64,000 bases of DNA from G963674665 sp964609625. Lineage in GTDB: Bacteria > Desulfobacterota > Desulfovibrionia > Desulfovibrionales > Desulfovibrionaceae. The notes beneath the pieces were generated by a model that saw only the letters and a list, made by a program, of their open reading frames with translations, did no database searches and had not been told where the DNA came from. The stretch is taken from assembly GCA_964609625.1 (NCBI GenBank), contig CAZSRS010000015.1, positions 26,196-90,195 of the forward strand, in the 5' to 3' direction. A program made the translations under genes and the position numbers. This document shows, in pieces, positions 37,417-45,262 of this stretch. Numbering within the stretch: position 1 is the stretch's first letter; each line of letters opens with the position of its first letter.

Positions 37417-38367
37417 TCATGGGGCCCCCCTACGGGCACGGGGATGGAAATTCTTGTGGACCTCCAGAAGCTTGCCGCTCTGGACGTGGGTGTAAATCTC
37501 AGTGGTGCTCACATCCGCATGCCCCAGCAGCATTTGCACGCTACGCAGGTCCGCGCCGCCTTCGAGCAGGTGCGTGGCAAAGGAATGACGCAGGGAGTGC
37601 GGGGAAATGGGCTTGTGGATGCCGGCCTGGAGCGCGTAACGCTTGACGCACTTCCACACCGCCTGCCGCGTGAGCCCCTTTCCGGAGCGATTGAGGAACA
37701 TTGCGTCCTGGACCGGATGAAACGCCGGGCGCCAGTGTTTGAGGTAGATCTGCAGGAACTCCTGGGCCACGTGATGCAAGGGAGTGATGCGCTCCTTGCT
37801 CCCCTTGCCGTGCAACAGCACCAACCCGGTCTGGGCGTCATAATCCAGGGGGCGCAGGATGACGCATTCGGAAACACGCAGCCCCCCACCGTAGAGGAGT
37901 TCAAGCATGGTTCGGTCGCGAAAGCCCAATTTGTCGTTGATGTTCGGCTGTTGGAGCAGGGCGATGATCTCGTCGCGCTCCAGGACTTGGGGCAGGGACT
38001 TGGGCAGTTTGGGGCTTTCGAGAAACGCGGCCGGGTTATGGAGGATCTTGCCATTGTCCGTGGCCCAGGCATAGAATCCGCGCAGGGATGAGAGTTGTCT
38101 GGCCATGCTGCGTTGGCTAAGGCCGCGCCCCCGTAAATATGCCTGGTAGTAGAAAATGTCTTCGTCGCTGACCTGGTCGGCGCTGCGGTTGGTATCCTGC
38201 ATGCAACGCAGAAAGGCTGCGATATCCGCGTTGTAGGCCGCGAGGGTATTGTCCGACAGCCCTTTTTCCACCAAGAGAAACGTGCCCCAGGCATCGAGCA
38301 GCGCCTCGTGTCCGGAGCTGAGTGGCGGATGTGCCTCTGTTTGTGAGTCCAACTCGGCCTCGCGCAT
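37417..38367 (-). CDS. xerD: Tyrosine recombinase XerD
   Basis: A 316-aa recombinase for chromosome dimer resolution at dif. The SAM-like N domain (DTFLLVEKGLSDNTLAAYNADI-like) precedes the catalytic core: LYGGGLRVSE (first Arg), the HSLRHSFATHLLEGG box (His-x-x-Arg), GHADVSTTEIYTHV (Tyr). ATG 38367 was chosen; a TTG at 38406 with an upstream GAAGGTG adds 13 residues and is the alternative. Not linked to any mobile DNA here, and lies 15 bases after the CBS-DHH gene. Confidence 0.88.
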   Translation of the reverse strand: MREAELDSQTEAHPPLSSGHEALLDAWGTFLLVEKGLSDNTLAAYNADIAAFLRCMQDTNRSADQVSDEDIFYYQAYLRGRGLSQRSMARQLSSLRGFYAWATDNGKILHNPAAFLESPKLPKSLPQVLERDEIIALLQQPNINDKLGFRDRTMLELLYGGGLRVSECVILRPLDYDAQTGLVLLHGKGSKERITPLHHVAQEFLQIYLKHWRPAFHPVQDAMFLNRSGKGLTRQAVWKCVKRYALQAGIHKPISPHSLRHSFATHLLEGGADLRSVQMLLGHADVSTTEIYTHVQSGKLLEVHKNFHPRARRGAP

Positions 38368-38450
38368 GGAAAGGGTTTGACAGCGTTTCTCCAGGCCTTT
38401 AGACAAAAAGACTTCACCTTCACAACTGAAAAAAAGAGGATACGCAGCTT

Positions 38451-39620
38451 ATGCCACAGTTTCAACTCGCAGATCGACTGGCCGCCGTGCCTCCCTATCT
38501 GTTCGCCGAGATCGACCGGGTCAAGAACCAAGTCAAGGAACGTGGGGTGGACATCATCAGCCTGGGCATCGGCGACCCCGACATGCCTACCCCGGATTTC
38601 ATCATCGATGCACTGGACAAGGCCGCGCGCAAGTCCGAGAACCACCAGTATCCCTCCTACGTGGGACTCCTGGGATTCCGCAAGAGCGTTGCGGCCTGGT
38701 ACTCCCGGCGCTTTAGCGTGCAGTTGGACCCTGCGAACGAAGTGGTCTCGCTCATCGGTTCCAAGGAGGGCATCGCCCATTTCCCCATGGCATTTGTCAA
38801 CCCCGGCGACCTGGTCCTGGTGCCCACGCCTTGCTACCCGGTGTACCCCATAGCCACGGCATTTGCCGGGGGGCGGGTGGAGTACCTGCCGCTGTTGGAT
38901 ACAAACGACTTTCTGCCCGACCTGGACGCCGTGTCGCCGGACACTTGGCGCAAGGCCAAGATGATCTACCTCAATTTCCCGGGCAATCCCACTTCGGCCA
39001 TGGCGCCGCGGGCCTACCTGGAAAAATGCGTGGCCCTGTGCAGGGAGCATGGCGTCATCCTGCTGCATGACGCGGCCTACACCGAGATATACTATGATCC
39101 CGCCAACAAACCCATGAGCATCCTGGAAGTGGCGGGGGCCAAGGACGTGGCCATCGAATTTCACTCCCTGTCCAAGACCTTCAATATGACCGGCTGGCGC
39201 GTGGGCATGGCCGTGGGCAACCCGGACCTGGTGCGCGGGTTGGGCAAGATCAAGGAAAACGTGGATTCCGGCATCTTCCAGGCAGTCCAGGAGGCTGGTA
39301 TCGTGGCCCTGGATCAGGGCGATTCCTTCAGCAGCGACCTGCGCGAGATATACAGAAAGCGCCGCGACGTGGTCACGGCGGCCTTGCGCCAGAACGGGTT
39401 CAGTTTCCGCGAGCCCCAGGCCACGTTCTACATCTGGGCGCGGATTCCCGAAGGGTACGCCACCTCGGCCGAGTTCGTGACCAGGCTTCTGCAGGAAACC
39501 GGCGTGGTGGTCACCCCTGGCAATGGATTCGGAGCTCCGGGTGAGGGATACTTCCGCATCTCCCTCACCGTGGATACGCCGCGACTCGAGGAGGCTGTGT
39601 CACGGATAGCCAGTTTGTAG
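38451..39620 (+). CDS. dapL: LL-diaminopimelate aminotransferase
   Basis: A 389-aa PLP enzyme that converts tetrahydrodipicolinate directly to LL-diaminopimelate for lysine and peptidoglycan. Motifs: NFPGNPTSAMAP, LLHDAAYTEIYYDP, and the PLP-lysine in SLSKTFNMTGWRVG (residue about 242). Length and layout fit DapL rather than a plain aspartate aminotransferase. AGAGGA lies upstream of ATG 38451. Followed closely by folK. Confidence 0.88.
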   Translation: MPQFQLADRLAAVPPYLFAEIDRVKNQVKERGVDIISLGIGDPDMPTPDFIIDALDKAARKSENHQYPSYVGLLGFRKSVAAWYSRRFSVQLDPANEVVSLIGSKEGIAHFPMAFVNPGDLVLVPTPCYPVYPIATAFAGGRVEYLPLLDTNDFLPDLDAVSPDTWRKAKMIYLNFPGNPTSAMAPRAYLEKCVALCREHGVILLHDAAYTEIYYDPANKPMSILEVAGAKDVAIEFHSLSKTFNMTGWRVGMAVGNPDLVRGLGKIKENVDSGIFQAVQEAGIVALDQGDSFSSDLREIYRKRRDVVTAALRQNGFSFREPQATFYIWARIPEGYATSAEFVTRLLQETGVVVTPGNGFGAPGEGYFRISLTVDTPRLEEAVSRIASL

Positions 39621-39628
39621 CGGCCTAT

Positions 39629-40108
39629 GTGGGTCTGGGCGCCAACATCGGAGATGCCGCAAAAGCCCTGGCCCGCGCGCGCCAAGCCCTTGCCGCGCTA
39701 CGGGACCTGCGGCTGGATGCGCTGTCCTCGGAGTATCGTACCGAACCGCAAGGCTTCCAGGAGCAACCCTGGTTCCACAATCAGGTGATTCGTCTGCTCT
39801 GTGGCGCGAGGTGGTCACCCCTGGCCTTGTTGGACGCGTTGTTGCAGATCGAGCAGAGCCAGGGGCGGGAGCGTGGTGGACCGCGTTTCGGCCCCAGATC
39901 CATTGACCTGGATCTGTTGCTTTTTGGTGATTGCATCCTGCAAGATACGCGGCTGACACTGCCACACCCCCGCATGCGCGAGCGGGCCTTTGTGCTCGTG
40001 CCGTTGCGGGAGATCGCACCGGATTTGGTGTTCCCCGATGGCCAGACACTCACACAGGCCATCGACAGACTTGCTTTTCAGGTGGATGGAACCGCAATAC
40101 GGCAATAA
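39629..40108 (+). CDS. folK: 2-amino-4-hydroxy-6-hydroxymethyldihydropteridine pyrophosphokinase
   Basis: A 159-aa folate enzyme that pyrophosphorylates the pterin. GLGANIGDA begins the protein; EPQGFQEQPWFHNQV, RFGPRSIDLDLLLFGD and LPHPRMRERAFVL are the conserved core. A start at GTG 39629 leaves the usual first beta strand (a few residues before GLG) missing, since the same frame upstream has no ATG, GTG or TTG before the stop. The only good ribosome site, GAGGAGG at 39588-39594, points to codons further 5' in frame, so the true start may be non-standard. Confidence 0.8.
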   Translation: MGLGANIGDAAKALARARQALAALRDLRLDALSSEYRTEPQGFQEQPWFHNQVIRLLCGARWSPLALLDALLQIEQSQGRERGGPRFGPRSIDLDLLLFGDCILQDTRLTLPHPRMRERAFVLVPLREIAPDLVFPDGQTLTQAIDRLAFQVDGTAIRQ

Positions 40109-40134
40109 ACAGGGAAAAACAGCAGGATACAGGC

Positions 40135-40443
40135 ATGTGGAAGTTCATCATTCTCATTGTGGCCGCGTTCGTTTTGTACAAGATGTTCACCACCGAGCAG
40201 AAACGCAAGACCAAGGCCAGCCAGAAGGAGACGGACCGGCTCAAGGCCACGGGCGAACTGGTGCGGGATCCGCAGTGCGGCGCCTACGTCAGCGTGGACA
40301 GCGACATCCGCGTGCGTGAAGGCGACGTCGTTCATCGGTTTTGCAGCTATGAGTGCCGTGACAAGTACTTGAATGAACTCGACTCCCAGTCCACCAAACA
40401 TCTGAACGCCGATGACAGCCAGGACAAGGGGGAGACTTCATAA
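40135..40443 (+). CDS. PP0621-like small membrane protein with TRASH-like Cys motif
   Basis: A 102-aa protein with one N-terminal membrane helix (FIILIVAAFVLYKMF), a charged linker, and the domain DPQCGAYVSVDSDIRVREGDVVHRFCSYECRDKY (about 47-80 in pieces), in which Cys spacing suggests metal binding, as in PP0621-type or TRASH-like proteins. ATG 40135 has AGGATACAGGC upstream; an in-frame region upstream belongs to the folK shadow. It follows folK by 26 bases. Function unknown. Confidence 0.72.
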   Translation: MWKFIILIVAAFVLYKMFTTEQKRKTKASQKETDRLKATGELVRDPQCGAYVSVDSDIRVREGDVVHRFCSYECRDKYLNELDSQSTKHLNADDSQDKGETS

Positions 40444-40645
40444 GCTACGTAAAAGTTCGCATCCGTAAAATACGCAAAAAATTCGCCCTGGCATTTCTCG
40501 CGGATCATCTGTGCGTGAAGTGGGTTGCGGGAATACATAGGAGAAGGGTGACGTTGTCGTTTTGAGAGTCGACCTTGATACGGCCTCGTACTTCACAGTA
40601 ACCATAGGACAAGCGATACCGCAATGCGGTCAGCAGGGAGGGGCA

Positions 40646-41110
40646 ATGCTCGACGCGTGCAGAGACATTCTCACGAGCAATGACCTTTGCGTCCTGGCCA
40701 CCCAGGGACCCACGGCTCCGCATACGTCCTTGATGTCCTACGTATCCGGCCCTGATCAGGATGCGTTGTCATTTGTCACGTTACAACACACAGTAAAATA
40801 TACGAATATTTGCCGCACCCCCTTAGTGAGCATTCTGGTTGACACGCGATTGCAGCATTGCAGCACGGGACATTCTGGGAACGCACGCAGCACCCTCCAG
40901 GCCTTGACAATTCAGGGCCACGCTGTGGAACTATTTGGCGCGGAGCGACAGGCCATGCTGTCTTTCGTACAAGAGAAGCACCCACAGGTGGCCGCGATTT
41001 GTACAGCCCCAGACGCAGCCGTTGTCATGGTGCGTGTTCTGACGTATCAGCTTCTGACAGGAGCGCTGGACGCATTTCATGTTCGCATTCGCGAGGAACG
41101 CGACGTCTGA
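40646..41110 (+). CDS. Pyridoxamine 5'-phosphate oxidase-like flavin protein
   Basis: A 154-aa FMN-binding split-barrel protein from ATG 40646 (AGGGAGGGGC upstream). It has LTSNDLCVLATQGPTAPHTS, the usual first strands, and VKYTNICRTPLVSILVD. The C-terminal residue run contains Cys and His residues not usual in the family. Probably an oxidoreductase or heme-degradation-like protein; substrate unknown. The sequence around it is more AT-rich and has large intergenic gaps, unlike the packed genes before it. Confidence 0.7.
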   Translation: MLDACRDILTSNDLCVLATQGPTAPHTSLMSYVSGPDQDALSFVTLQHTVKYTNICRTPLVSILVDTRLQHCSTGHSGNARSTLQALTIQGHAVELFGAERQAMLSFVQEKHPQVAAICTAPDAAVVMVRVLTYQLLTGALDAFHVRIREERDV

Positions 41111-41308
41111 TTCATAGCTGTCCGATACGAGCACACGGTATTTTTTCCAAGCCTAGACCAATGCCGTGGGCAATATCCGGCGTCCAGTTGCATCATTCAA
41201 CCGCATTTTTCCTCATTACCCCAGCTAGATATCATATTCCGTCTGCGACTTGATTCGGTGCGGTAAACAAAGCCCTGGATCTTTGTCTCATAATGTATAT
41301 TATGTTAA
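41111..41308. other. Gap between the PPOX-like gene and the Cys-rich frame
   Basis: Part of a 586-base stretch (41111-41696) with no confident gene. No strong promoter, tRNA or repeat was seen. It contains AT-rich runs near 41290-41310. The second part is described under the frame at 41354 and the hairpin at 41616. Confidence 0.4.
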
Positions 41309-41353
41309 CTTTTAAACGCGGGCTGTCATAACGTCACGGCAGTTTCACCCTTT

Positions 41354-41635
41354 TTGCTCTCGCAAGATGGACAATGTGCTGAGACATGCATCCTGTGCGG
41401 CTCGCAAGCCACTCCCACGCTGTACCTTGACGGTGGAGACACGACTGACAGCTGGGCATTGCTGCACGGCACATTGAACGCCCTGACCACCCCAGAAATT
41501 GCCGTAGAAGTGCTTCGTGGGTCACTCTGCGGCCCAACATCCATGCGGAGCCAGATGGCAGCATGGGCACATGTCATGAAGACCTGTTTCTGGTTGGAGG
41601 AGTCCTATGAGAATTGCGGGAGCCAGGGGGCGTGA
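41354..41635 (+). CDS. Possible small Cys-rich protein (doubtful)
   Basis: A 93-aa frame from TTG 41354, open back to about 41309. It contains CAETCILCGSQ and several further Cys and Trp residues but no recognised domain, no signal and no good ribosome site. Its stop falls in the loop of the hairpin at 41616-41652. It could be a real small gene, a remnant, or chance; both strands carry open frames here. Not assigned a function. Confidence 0.25.
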   Translation: MLSQDGQCAETCILCGSQATPTLYLDGGDTTDSWALLHGTLNALTTPEIAVEVLRGSLCGPTSMRSQMAAWAHVMKTCFWLEESYENCGSQGA

Positions 41636-41652
41636 GCCCCCCTGCTCCCTGC
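41616..41652. terminator. GC-rich bidirectional terminator hairpin
   Basis: Near-complementary arms around gggagccagggggc and gccccccctgctccc-like sequence form a 14-15 bp stem with a short loop. It lies between the frame at 41354 and the convergent OmpA gene stop at 41697. Confidence 0.5.
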
Positions 41653-41696
41653 ACGCCGATGACCGCGTATGCGTGCTTTCAAGCCCGCTGTCGCGG

Positions 41697-43124
41697 TCAG
41701 AAGTGATCAAGCTTGATGTGCACGCTGTTTTCGGCATGTCCGGCTTGGGCCAACGGCGAATCGGCGCCATAGCCGATGGTCCGTAGGCGCTCGGGAGCGA
41801 TGTCGTAATGGCTCTGCAAGTAACGTTTGACAGACTCAGCGCGTTGTCTGGATATTTGGACATCCTGCCCCTGGGGTCCCTGGCTTTGGGTGTACCCTTC
41901 GATGGTCACCTTCACGTCGGGCTTTTTCTGAAGCAGCATGCCCAGTTCGTTGATGGCCTGCACTCCGTCTCCTTCAATGTCGATATTCTCAGCCGAGAAT
42001 CGAATTTTTATTTGCTTCGACAAGGGGGAATAGCTGACGGTGTCGAGTCGGCCGTTGCCAGCGAGTCGACCGCTGAAAGGGACACTGGCTGCCACAGGAA
42101 CGACAGGAGCGTGTTCACGTCGTACGGTGATGGTCACCCGGCGATTGATGTTGCGGCCCTGCTCGGTTTCGTTGGTGGCGATGGGGGAATTGGCCCCATG
42201 CCCTATGGAGACGAGGCGCTGCTCATCGACGCCGAATTTTTCCTGCAGGTACTGCTTAACGGCATTGACACGTTGTTGTGAAAGCAGGAGATTGGTACTG
42301 GAGTCACCAGAGTTGTCGGTGTAGCCATCGATGCTGGCCTTGGTTCCCTGATGCTGGCTGAGGTACCTGCCCAGATCGTCGACTCGTTCCTTGAACTGCC
42401 CGGAGATATCTACTTGATATGGTTCGTAATGGATGTTGTAGGGGCGATTTAGCGCGACATAGGATGTTTCACTGCGATAATACCCTGTGACAGTAAATTC
42501 CACGCGTCTGTTGCGACTGCGACCGCTTTCGGTTTCATTGGATACCATGGGCCGTGATCTCCCATATCCAATGGTTTTGATACGTTCAGGATCGACTCCA
42601 TATTGCATGACAATAAGTTGCTTGATGTTATCCGAACGCATCTTTGAAAGCTTTATATTAGCTTCATCATCACCTACATTGTCCGTATGCCCTTCAACAA
42701 TGGCCATGGACTTTGGATTCTGTTGTAATAACAGACCTAAACGGTACACTTTTTCCTGTGTTATAGGGTCAACAGTTATCTCATTGCTGGCAAAAGTAAG
42801 GTTTGTCTTGACGAACAACGGGATAGGACAGCCGGAAGAATCAACAGCAACATCACCTGGAGTGTGCAGACAGTCATCTCTGCTGTCGATTACGCCGTCA
42901 TTGTCACTGTCCTGCAGTGCCAATGGGCCTGGACTCTGCATTGCAACGGCCGTGTCAAGATGTTGGATTCCGGCCACAAGCTGGAGGTCCTGTTTGTCGC
43001 GATCCATTCCTATGGCTGTGAGGACGGGCGTCGTGCTCGAATTCCCAGTGAAGGATGGTGGAGCAAGATGCGCGCATCCGCTCAACGCAATGCCGAGAAC
43101 CCAAAGCAGCAGCAGCTTTTTCAT
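41697..43124 (-). CDS. Lipoprotein with three OmpA-like domains
   Basis: A 475-aa protein from ATG 43124 (GTGAGG upstream) with lipobox LSGC at Cys17. Residues about 72-85 are a TSP3-like calcium repeat (DSDNDGVIDSRDDC). Three OmpA-C domains follow: about 106-214, 229-335 and 371-473. Domains 1 and 2 keep the peptidoglycan pair (HTD or YTD and the Arg 15 residues later) and the NRRVxxTV end. Domain 3 has YTQ in place of YTD and lacks the NRR end, so it probably does not bind. Likely anchors the outer membrane to peptidoglycan. Single gene with its own promoter. Confidence 0.85.
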   Translation of the reverse strand: MKKLLLLWVLGIALSGCAHLAPPSFTGNSSTTPVLTAIGMDRDKQDLQLVAGIQHLDTAVAMQSPGPLALQDSDNDGVIDSRDDCLHTPGDVAVDSSGCPIPLFVKTNLTFASNEITVDPITQEKVYRLGLLLQQNPKSMAIVEGHTDNVGDDEANIKLSKMRSDNIKQLIVMQYGVDPERIKTIGYGRSRPMVSNETESGRSRNRRVEFTVTGYYRSETSYVALNRPYNIHYEPYQVDISGQFKERVDDLGRYLSQHQGTKASIDGYTDNSGDSSTNLLLSQQRVNAVKQYLQEKFGVDEQRLVSIGHGANSPIATNETEQGRNINRRVTITVRREHAPVVPVAASVPFSGRLAGNGRLDTVSYSPLSKQIKIRFSAENIDIEGDGVQAINELGMLLQKKPDVKVTIEGYTQSQGPQGQDVQISRQRAESVKRYLQSHYDIAPERLRTIGYGADSPLAQAGHAENSVHIKLDHF

Positions 43125-43330
43125 ATTCCTCACCCCTATTGACTGGACCATTAACCTGCCAATTCCCTACCACGCCCTGCTCCAACTGAAGCTACGCCTT
43201 GGGATTGCTCACACGGCAAATACATAGCCTTCCGTGGTCGTATGAAAGCTCAGGCTGCATGATGCCATGGCACCAAGAACATTAACAAAATTGAGGCAAT
43301 CCTTGCATCACACACTTCAAGTGCTATCTC

Positions 43331-43358
43331 ATTATACTCTATGAGTCAAATATTGCAA
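43331..43358 (-). promoter_or_regulatory. Putative sigma70 promoter of the triple-OmpA gene
   Basis: On the minus strand TTGCAA (43358-43353), 16 bases, then TATAAT (43336-43331). The match to consensus is very good in an AT-rich gap about 200 bases upstream of the ATG at 43124, leaving a long leader. Confidence 0.5.
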
Positions 43359-43583
43359 TATACTTTCTATGCATTTTGATTGTTAAATAAATACTAAATA
43401 AAGTCTAGAGACATTGCACTGCATTCATTGGCTGCAACACAGACCTCGTGCCGTAATATATTCTGCACTGTCCAATTCTCCTGCTTGGATTGTATGCGCA
43501 TCGATTGTGTTTCTGGCACTTGCGCGCAAATGGAAGTCCGCTGTCTGCATCGAGACGAAAGAGTCAGGCTCGTGTCGTACCCC

Positions 43584-43611
43584 TTGCCAGGATACGCCCA
43601 ATCATTATACT
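43584..43611 (+). promoter_or_regulatory. Putative promoter of the LpoA-like gene
   Basis: TTGCCA (43584-43589), 16-base spacer, TATACT (43606-43611), about 140 bases upstream of ATG 43751. Confidence 0.45.
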
Positions 43612-43750
43612 CATGCACCTGCTGCACCTGCTCAGTCGGGAAGAGCCATCCTTGAAGAGGCCGATGCCACTGCGTGCCGCGAGAATGGGCTTCGGGGGCG
43701 CATTTCGACGGTGGTCCGCAACACAATTCGAGCACAAGGAGCGTGCGATC

Positions 43751-45010
43751 ATGAAACCCCACTTCAGTTTACCATACCTGTGGCGCCTCGCTGTCTTTCT
43801 TGCCTTTTCCTTGATCGTTGCAGGATGCGGCATGCTGCCGCCTGTCGAACGCCACAAGCGGACTACCCCTGTGGCCGAAACAGTGGAACAACCTGCCGCG
43901 CAGCAGACAGAACCCCTTCAGGTACCTCCTCAGACGTATGATGTGGCTCTCGCGCTTCCCCTGAGTGGACCATACGGCGTGATTGCCTCCAAGATTCGTC
44001 AAGGAGCCGACACTGCCAGAACAGTACTGCTCCAACGCGGCATCACCATGCAGGTGTACCCCATTGACACGGATCAGCCCGACTGGTTGCAGCAGCTGCA
44101 ACGCCTGCCGGACTCGGTGAAGATCGTTGGCGGTCCGTTGCGTCCCGACAGTTTTTCCGCTGCGCTCCAGTCCGGCGCCACCCGGCAGCGCGTGTTCTTC
44201 ACCTTTTTACAGGATCTCGGGGGTGCCGCGGAGGGTCAGGAGGCATGGCGTTTTTTCAGCAGCCCCAGCGATCAGATGCGTACCCTGCTGCAAACGGTAC
44301 GCAATGAATTCTCCATATACAATGTTGGAGTACTCTTTCCTGACGAACCGTTTGGCAAGCGGATAGTGCAATTGTTTGTCGACGAGGCAAAACAGGAAGG
44401 GATCAACGTTTCGGCCATGAAGGCCTATCCACCGGAGGATCCATTGCGCTGGAGCGAACTCGTTGCCGAACTGCTCTACTCCAATCCTGGTGCTCCGATT
44501 GATGCCGTATTCCTGCCGGACGTCTGGTCAAAGGTAGAAATGCTTGTCCCCTACTTTTTTTATCATCAGCGGGAGGACCTGATCATCATGGGTTCCACTC
44601 TCTGGGGGCAGACATTGACCAAGGAACGCAATGTGGACATCCATAATTTCAGGCTGTCCATCTTTCCTGGTGCCTGGTGGGAAGGTAGCAACGCTCTGGC
44701 AGCCAGGGATCTGCGCACCGCAAACGCAGGCGAGGAACCGAGTTTCTGGGAAGTACTGGGCTACGACTTTGTACGCTTCGCTTCGCGTCTGGGACCCTTG
44801 TCCGCGGCCTGGACCCCCGAGGAGGTGAACCAGCGCATCATGTCCGCGCAGGTCATGGAATGGAGCATGGCTCCCATTTCTTGGAATTCTGCCGGCATCG
44901 CCGAACAGGACATGTTTCTCTTCACCCCCAACAACGGTGGCATGCGCCCGGCTGACCTGCAAAACATCAGGCAGCGGCGGCAGGAATTGAAAGCGCGTCT
45001 CCAGTACTGA
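43751..45010 (+). CDS. LpoA-like lipoprotein (penicillin-binding protein activator, periplasmic-binding fold)
   Basis: A 419-aa lipoprotein, lipobox VAGC near Cys26, from ATG 43751 (AAGGAG upstream; the frame is open for 87 codons before it). The mature part begins ALALPLSGPYGVIASKIRQGAD and continues as a type 1 periplasmic-binding fold to the C terminus, as in the C domain of LpoA, the outer-membrane activator of PBP1A. The TPR N domain of LpoA is absent. It is convergent with the PBP1A gene. LivJ-type amino acid binding is the alternative, but the lipoprotein form and neighbour favour LpoA. Confidence 0.75.
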   Translation: MKPHFSLPYLWRLAVFLAFSLIVAGCGMLPPVERHKRTTPVAETVEQPAAQQTEPLQVPPQTYDVALALPLSGPYGVIASKIRQGADTARTVLLQRGITMQVYPIDTDQPDWLQQLQRLPDSVKIVGGPLRPDSFSAALQSGATRQRVFFTFLQDLGGAAEGQEAWRFFSSPSDQMRTLLQTVRNEFSIYNVGVLFPDEPFGKRIVQLFVDEAKQEGINVSAMKAYPPEDPLRWSELVAELLYSNPGAPIDAVFLPDVWSKVEMLVPYFFYHQREDLIIMGSTLWGQTLTKERNVDIHNFRLSIFPGAWWEGSNALAARDLRTANAGEEPSFWEVLGYDFVRFASRLGPLSAAWTPEEVNQRIMSAQVMEWSMAPISWNSAGIAEQDMFLFTPNNGGMRPADLQNIRQRRQELKARLQY

Positions 45011-45155
45011 AGTCGGTGGAGTAAAAGGGGCGTGTATCCATCCTGCTGAACCCATTTGGTGCTCGTTCGAGCCGGATTTCAGAGGCGGTAACGGCACATC
45101 ACCCTACCCTTTTCTCCCGAGGTCAGAGTACTGTTCAACCATGAACGAGAAACGT

Positions 45156-45177
45156 GCACCCCAATCGTTGGGAGTGC
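45156..45177. terminator. Weak hairpin between convergent genes
   Basis: Arms gcac-cccaa and ttggg-gtgc with one bulge, between the LpoA-like stop and the PBP1A stop. It is short and has no T run. Confidence 0.3.
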
Positions 45178-45262
45178 ATCATGAGCAGAGCCCCGTCGGC
45201 AGACATTCGCGGTGCGATGTCCTGCCCGCTACACCACGGCGTTCTTCGCTGAAAACGCTGTA

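Larger units (their letters stand above)
43152..43750. other. Intergenic region between divergent OmpA and LpoA-like genes
   Basis: About 600 bases, AT-rich from 43260 to 43440. It holds the two promoters listed for the divergent genes. No RNA gene or repeat was recognised; open frames crossing it have no domains and weak codon use. Confidence 0.5.
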
